A DNA stretch of 64,000 nucleotides from Pegea sp. RAD2-039. Its lineage: Eukaryota > Chordata > Thaliacea > Salpida > Salpidae. This document shows positions 59,912-64,000 of this stretch, piece after piece. Both the position numbers and the translations under genes were made by a program. A model generated the notes under the pieces. That model was not told the DNA's origin, made no database searches, and worked only from the letters and a program-made list of their open reading frames with translations. The DNA is taken from NCBI GenBank assembly GCA_034620365.1, contig JAQGEQ010000255.1, positions 912,596 to 976,595 on the forward strand, read 5' to 3'. Numbering within the stretch: position 1 is the first letter of the stretch; the number at the start of each line of letters is the position of its first letter.

Positions 59912-60970
59912 TAATTTTGATATCATTTGCCTAGAGCAACTATTTAGTGTAACTCTTTGTAAGTTGCAGAAATTTGTAGATTTTAAATACTTTACTAAAC
60001 AAAGAAACCAACTTTGAAAAAATTTCTAGAGAAGAAATTTATTTTGTTATGAAAAATTTCTAATAAAATTGATAGAAAAACAAAATTACAAACAAATTAT
60101 TTCATAAAAGATTTGTTTGATTGAAAGTTTTACAAACTAATACCTGCTTTGTTTCAAATTTTTAATCCTTAGATAATTAAATTGTTATAGATTGAATTCA
60201 ATTTTAGATGATCGTTTATGAATGAAAGTTTGGGACGAGTAGTGAGTGCATTTTAATTTTACACTTTCGGTACTTTCACAAAAAAGTTAATGTGGCTACT
60301 TATCTAGCTTAAACCAGTTTGGTTAGTTAGTATACTAACTAAAGTATTATATCACTTTAACTTTTTTAATTCTGTGGCTAACGATAGAGATGTCACATAA
60401 CTTTGGCCAATTATACACATGTCATGTAAATTATCCATAAGTTAACTGTTAAGCTACATATCCATTTTCGCCAGATTTCTGAAATATTATGAAATCTAAT
60501 AAGCAAACCAACAATCTATAATCTTGATAGATTCTTATATTAGTTTTTTTAAAGTGAACTTTTTTATTAAACTATCAATAATGTGGAAAACGACGACCTG
60601 TTAAAATATAAATTCGGCTTGTAAGAAATATAAATTGATAAATAAAAGATGCCTATAAGCCAGATAAGTAAGTAAGATAATAACTTTAAGAGCAAAACTG
60701 AAAAAAAAGATGACGCAGTAAGCAAGGGTAGCTTTAGAAAAAAATCAAAAGTTTCTAATAAAGTTTTTCCAACCAAATCTTTTTAATTTACCAATTGAAG
60801 ACTTATTTGCTTCCTTAGCATTTAATAAGTTGTAAAATCAAAAGTATTAAAATGTAATTGATGACATTTCAAGATGTTTTGGAGTTTTTTTTTGAGTTTA
60901 ACTTGTTCCTATCTCTATGTTTCAGATTTTGTTCTGCATGGTTGGCAATAAACTTATAACTCACTAACAG
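59912..60970. other. AT-rich spacer between repeat copies
   Basis: Nothing supportable beyond short low-complexity runs. Confidence 0.55.
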
Positions 60971-62150
60971 CGACTTGTTAACAGCCGCTACATTGTTAAT
61001 AGTTACTTAGATAAAAGATGATTGCTAAAAAAACCAATTATTGAGTATTGTCGTTGAGAAGATACAACAGTAGTTGTACAATAATTACATCTTATAGGAA
61101 ATCAAAAAGAACAGATTTTTAAAAGTTAAAAATGATAAAACCAAGAGTTTGAAATTCGTGAAATCTTGATTTCAATCTTTTTTTGTGTTTGTAGAATCAA
61201 CAAACTTTAAGAAAGTCAATCACTATACACTTCGTTTTTTGTGATGAAATTTGGTTGTTATCTCAACTACTGTTAGTACTAGAAACAATTTTTATTAAAC
61301 ATTATGAATCATACGATTCTGCTTACAGGTGGTCCAAAGTTTTATGTATGTATGTGGTTGACACGAAGATGACAGCAGCACCTGCAACAACAAGTGAATA
61401 CTTAAATATCTAAAATCGATTAATCATCACTAAAATATTCTGCTTACTGTTGTAGTATACACTTTTTTAAATTATAAATGTTTATGGTTCACATAACTAG
61501 TTGCTCACTGTTGTTTGTAGGTTAAAACACATTTCAATTAAAAAATGAGAACTTCAACAAAATTCATCAATAGAATTACTCCTTTTTTAAACCTTTAGTT
61601 TCTTACAAATTCTCTGAAAGGTTTTTCACACAAAATGTTAATTGAATTTACATACAAACTTGTTTTTTTTTCAAACTGTTTAAGGGCTTAGTTCTTTTCA
61701 ATCAAAAAATTGATTTTAAAGAAAATGGGATTTAATTTTTTTTTTTAGTTTTCTAAGATATAATGATAGAAATAAACCATGCCAGACATCTGCGGTAAAA
61801 TTATCCAAATTGTTCCACTTGAATAACACGTTTTTCTGTCAAAATATTTGTATAAATTTACTTCATAGTTTGTCACAAATGATATCTCATAGTTAAAACA
61901 AAAATTTTCAATATGTCAGTTAGTTCTTATTCATTTTACTTCTAGATATTAACCGAATACTTTCTAAGAACAAGGAATTAGTTGTAGAAATGACGTCATC
62001 AAAGTTCGCGCGTGCTATGACGTCAATAATATTTTAAAAGATTTAAACAAAGATAAGTAAAAGTTATAAATATTTAAATGATCTTCTAAACTAATGATAA
62101 AATAATCAATTTCATAGTTTTATCAAAAGCAATTCAAATTAAGAAAAAAA
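60971..62150. repeat. Dispersed repeat, copy B
   Basis: About 1.18 kb, in the same orientation as copy A and offset by about 2.4 kb. It keeps the conserved core and two perfect CRE palindromes near the right end. No terminal inverted repeats or coding frame were found, so the class of element is unknown. Confidence 0.85.
61991..62025. promoter_or_regulatory. Paired CRE sites flanking a GCGCG core
   Basis: TGACGTCA at 61991-61998 and again at 62018-62025, with GTTCGCGCG between them (62004-62012). The start-to-start spacing is 27 bases. It lies in dispersed repeat copy B. The middle element resembles an E2F-type TTCGCGC site; that assignment is inferred. Confidence 0.5.
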
Positions 62151-63841
62151 ACGTTAACATTTACTGAATGTTTAGTTTTTGAAAAATCCTTTCTTACTAA
62201 AATTTCATCAAAATTTAACATTAAAACTAATCGTCATCTTATGAACCTGCAAAAATTGAATGAAAATTTTTTATTTTGAATTTTTATTTAAATACTTACT
62301 TTTTATCAATTTTAATTTTCAAACATCCGAAGTAAATTTATTTAGAAAATATTAAAGCTACCTTTTTATATATTTTTATTTTTGTGTAAAAACATTTTTA
62401 CCTCAAAAATAAAATTTACAATAAGCTTCACAACATACCTGTAAACAAAACTCTATTTTTAGAATTCGATTAATCACAAAGTTACCGCCAGAAGCACTTA
62501 GTGACACCTAAATGACAATTAAGAGTAATTAGACAAATTTGTAAAAGTAGACTTTAATGAAATTCAGCAAACGAAATTATAGTAATTTGTTATCATGTTT
62601 GTCAAGTTATAATCCATATAAAATGTAACATAAAATTACGTTTCTTAATTAAAAGTTTTTGTTTTAGTTTATTTATAAAAAAAATATATAAAGTAATAAT
62701 AAATACCCAAACGTCTACGAAGTGATAGTTTTTATAAAAAAAATAAAATTTAGGGAATGTTTTGTTTGTAACAATTTCTAAAAATAAAATTTTAATCATT
62801 AACCAATCAAACTTTGAAATCCTATATTTGCTTCAATGCTCGTAAATTTTAGTTTTGTGTTTCTATCACTGAGTCAGAACTTTTATAAGAATTTTTGTAC
62901 ACATGCAGGTTACTAATTTGAACTAAAACTATTTTGAATCTACCAATCGATTATATTTACTATTTGACTTAAACCTATTTACTTTCCAACTAGCTGAATT
63001 TTTGATTTAATTACATCTAAACTTGATTTGTTTAACTTTTATAATAGTACCTAACAGTAATCTACTATGCAATTTTTGATATTAAGAATTTCAAACTAAT
63101 TTCCAAAAAAATTAAACTTTGTTTCTATGATTTATCTTGTATATTAAAAAAAAGTGAAACTAATAACTTTAAAGTTCCCCAAAAAATATCCATAAAACAT
63201 TAGATTTTATCTGTACAAAATTTGTACATTTGTAGTAAATTATATAAAATAAGTTCGAATTAATGAAAAAAAACTAATATTTAACATATAGAATTATAGA
63301 TAAGAAATACTTTTACTGGAATACTTTTGTAGTCAGGGTGATTAAAACCACAAACAAAATAAGAAAATTAGTCTTGAATTTAATTTGAATAGTGAATAAT
63401 AATTCAGTTCAGTAAAAACTTGACAATAAGAAATTGTAAAATATTAAAAACAGTGCAGTCACCACTTATTCAAAAAGATTAAAAATATTTATATTAATTG
63501 AATAAATAAACTCTTTTTTAAATAAAAAGAATAATTATTTAGTTTTATTCGTTTACACAATTTAAACAAACAGATGTTTGGTTTTATAAAGTCCTTTATA
63601 CAGCTTTTCATAAAAAAATGAATCTTATATCACTTTATTTTGTTTTGAACAATCCAGATTTGAATGCTTAACGTCATGATACAAAACTAAATTAAAATTG
63701 AGAAATGTCATTTGGAGTAGTTATATCATAACTATCGTATATAAATAAAATTTAATAAATGAAATTTTGCTGACTTAAAGTAAAACATCTTTTATTTTAG
63801 TAAAGAATTGTGTACAGATTAATCAACTAAATCTTTTTTTA
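62151..63841. other. AT-rich spacer
   Basis: Very AT-rich with frequent A and T runs; I see no gene or RNA. Confidence 0.55.
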
Positions 63842-64000
63842 AAGTGAATACTTAAATATCTACAATTGATTAATGATTACTAAGTTTTTCTGCTTACTAA
63901 TGTAGTTTGCAATTGTTTAAATTTAAAAGTTTAGATTCGATTAAAGAAGTTTGTAACATAAAAAAATGAGTTACTAACTTTTGTTTAGGTTCAAAAAACA
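63842..64000. repeat. Dispersed repeat, partial copy C (runs off the window)
   Basis: From GTGAATACTTAAATATCTA onward it matches copy A near 58,946-59,092 and copy B near 61,395, clearly more diverged. Only the part after the conserved core is present; the left boundary is abrupt, so this copy is 5'-truncated or a fragment. Confidence 0.7.

Overview
This window reads as nuclear DNA of an AT-rich animal. It is roughly three-quarters A+T by eye, has spliced genes with GT-AG introns, AATAAA signals, C2H2 zinc-finger transcription factors, a MAP2K-like kinase fold and an Alu-domain 7SL-type RNA. No bacterial operons, ribosome-binding sites or CRISPR arrays are visible. I cannot name the phylum. 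Very short introns (35, 35 and 48 nt) lying in long gene-poor spacers are the most useful taxonomic hint.

Bases 1 to about 29,600 are a decaying tandem array. Two related monomer types alternate: A and B, about 4.8 to 5.2 kb when full and about 1.9 kb when only the head is present. From 11,875 a higher-order unit of about 6.98 kb (A-full plus B-head) repeats. Each head carries a TATATAAG box fused to an AP-1 site (TGACTCA), then about 0.8 to 1.1 kb downstream a second AP-1 site (TGAGTCA) and a perfect CRE (TGACGTCA). Full monomers continue with exon-like blocks on the + strand: a small ORF starting MNIMVMVDIL, several splice-flanked blocks, and a last exon with stop and poly(A) signal. An antisense open frame is also present. 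The monomer looks like a duplicated, mostly pseudogenised gene that keeps its promoter motifs.

Bases 29,600 to 58,500 hold the single-copy genes, nearly all on the minus strand. They are a one-exon MAP2K-like pseudokinase (31,919-32,776), a KLF/Sp-like two-finger transcription factor (38,800-40,325, three exons), a three-finger C2H2 protein (48,856-50,315, three exons), and a 7SL-like RNA gene (54,204-54,486) whose Alu domain and helix 5 are recognisable but whose S domain is not. On the + strand a two-exon gene for an unrecognised 217-residue protein (57,053-57,741) has a perfect 30-bp palindrome inside its coding sequence. Between them are long AT-rich spacers with several decayed or unassigned coding-like fragments.

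Bases 58,527 to 64,000 contain two diverged copies, and the start of a third, of a dispersed repeat of 1.2 to 1.4 kb. One copy has two perfect CRE palindromes flanking a GCGCG core. The genes do not form an obvious pathway. The common theme is transcription control: two zinc-finger factors, plus arrays of AP-1 and CRE sites in the repeats.
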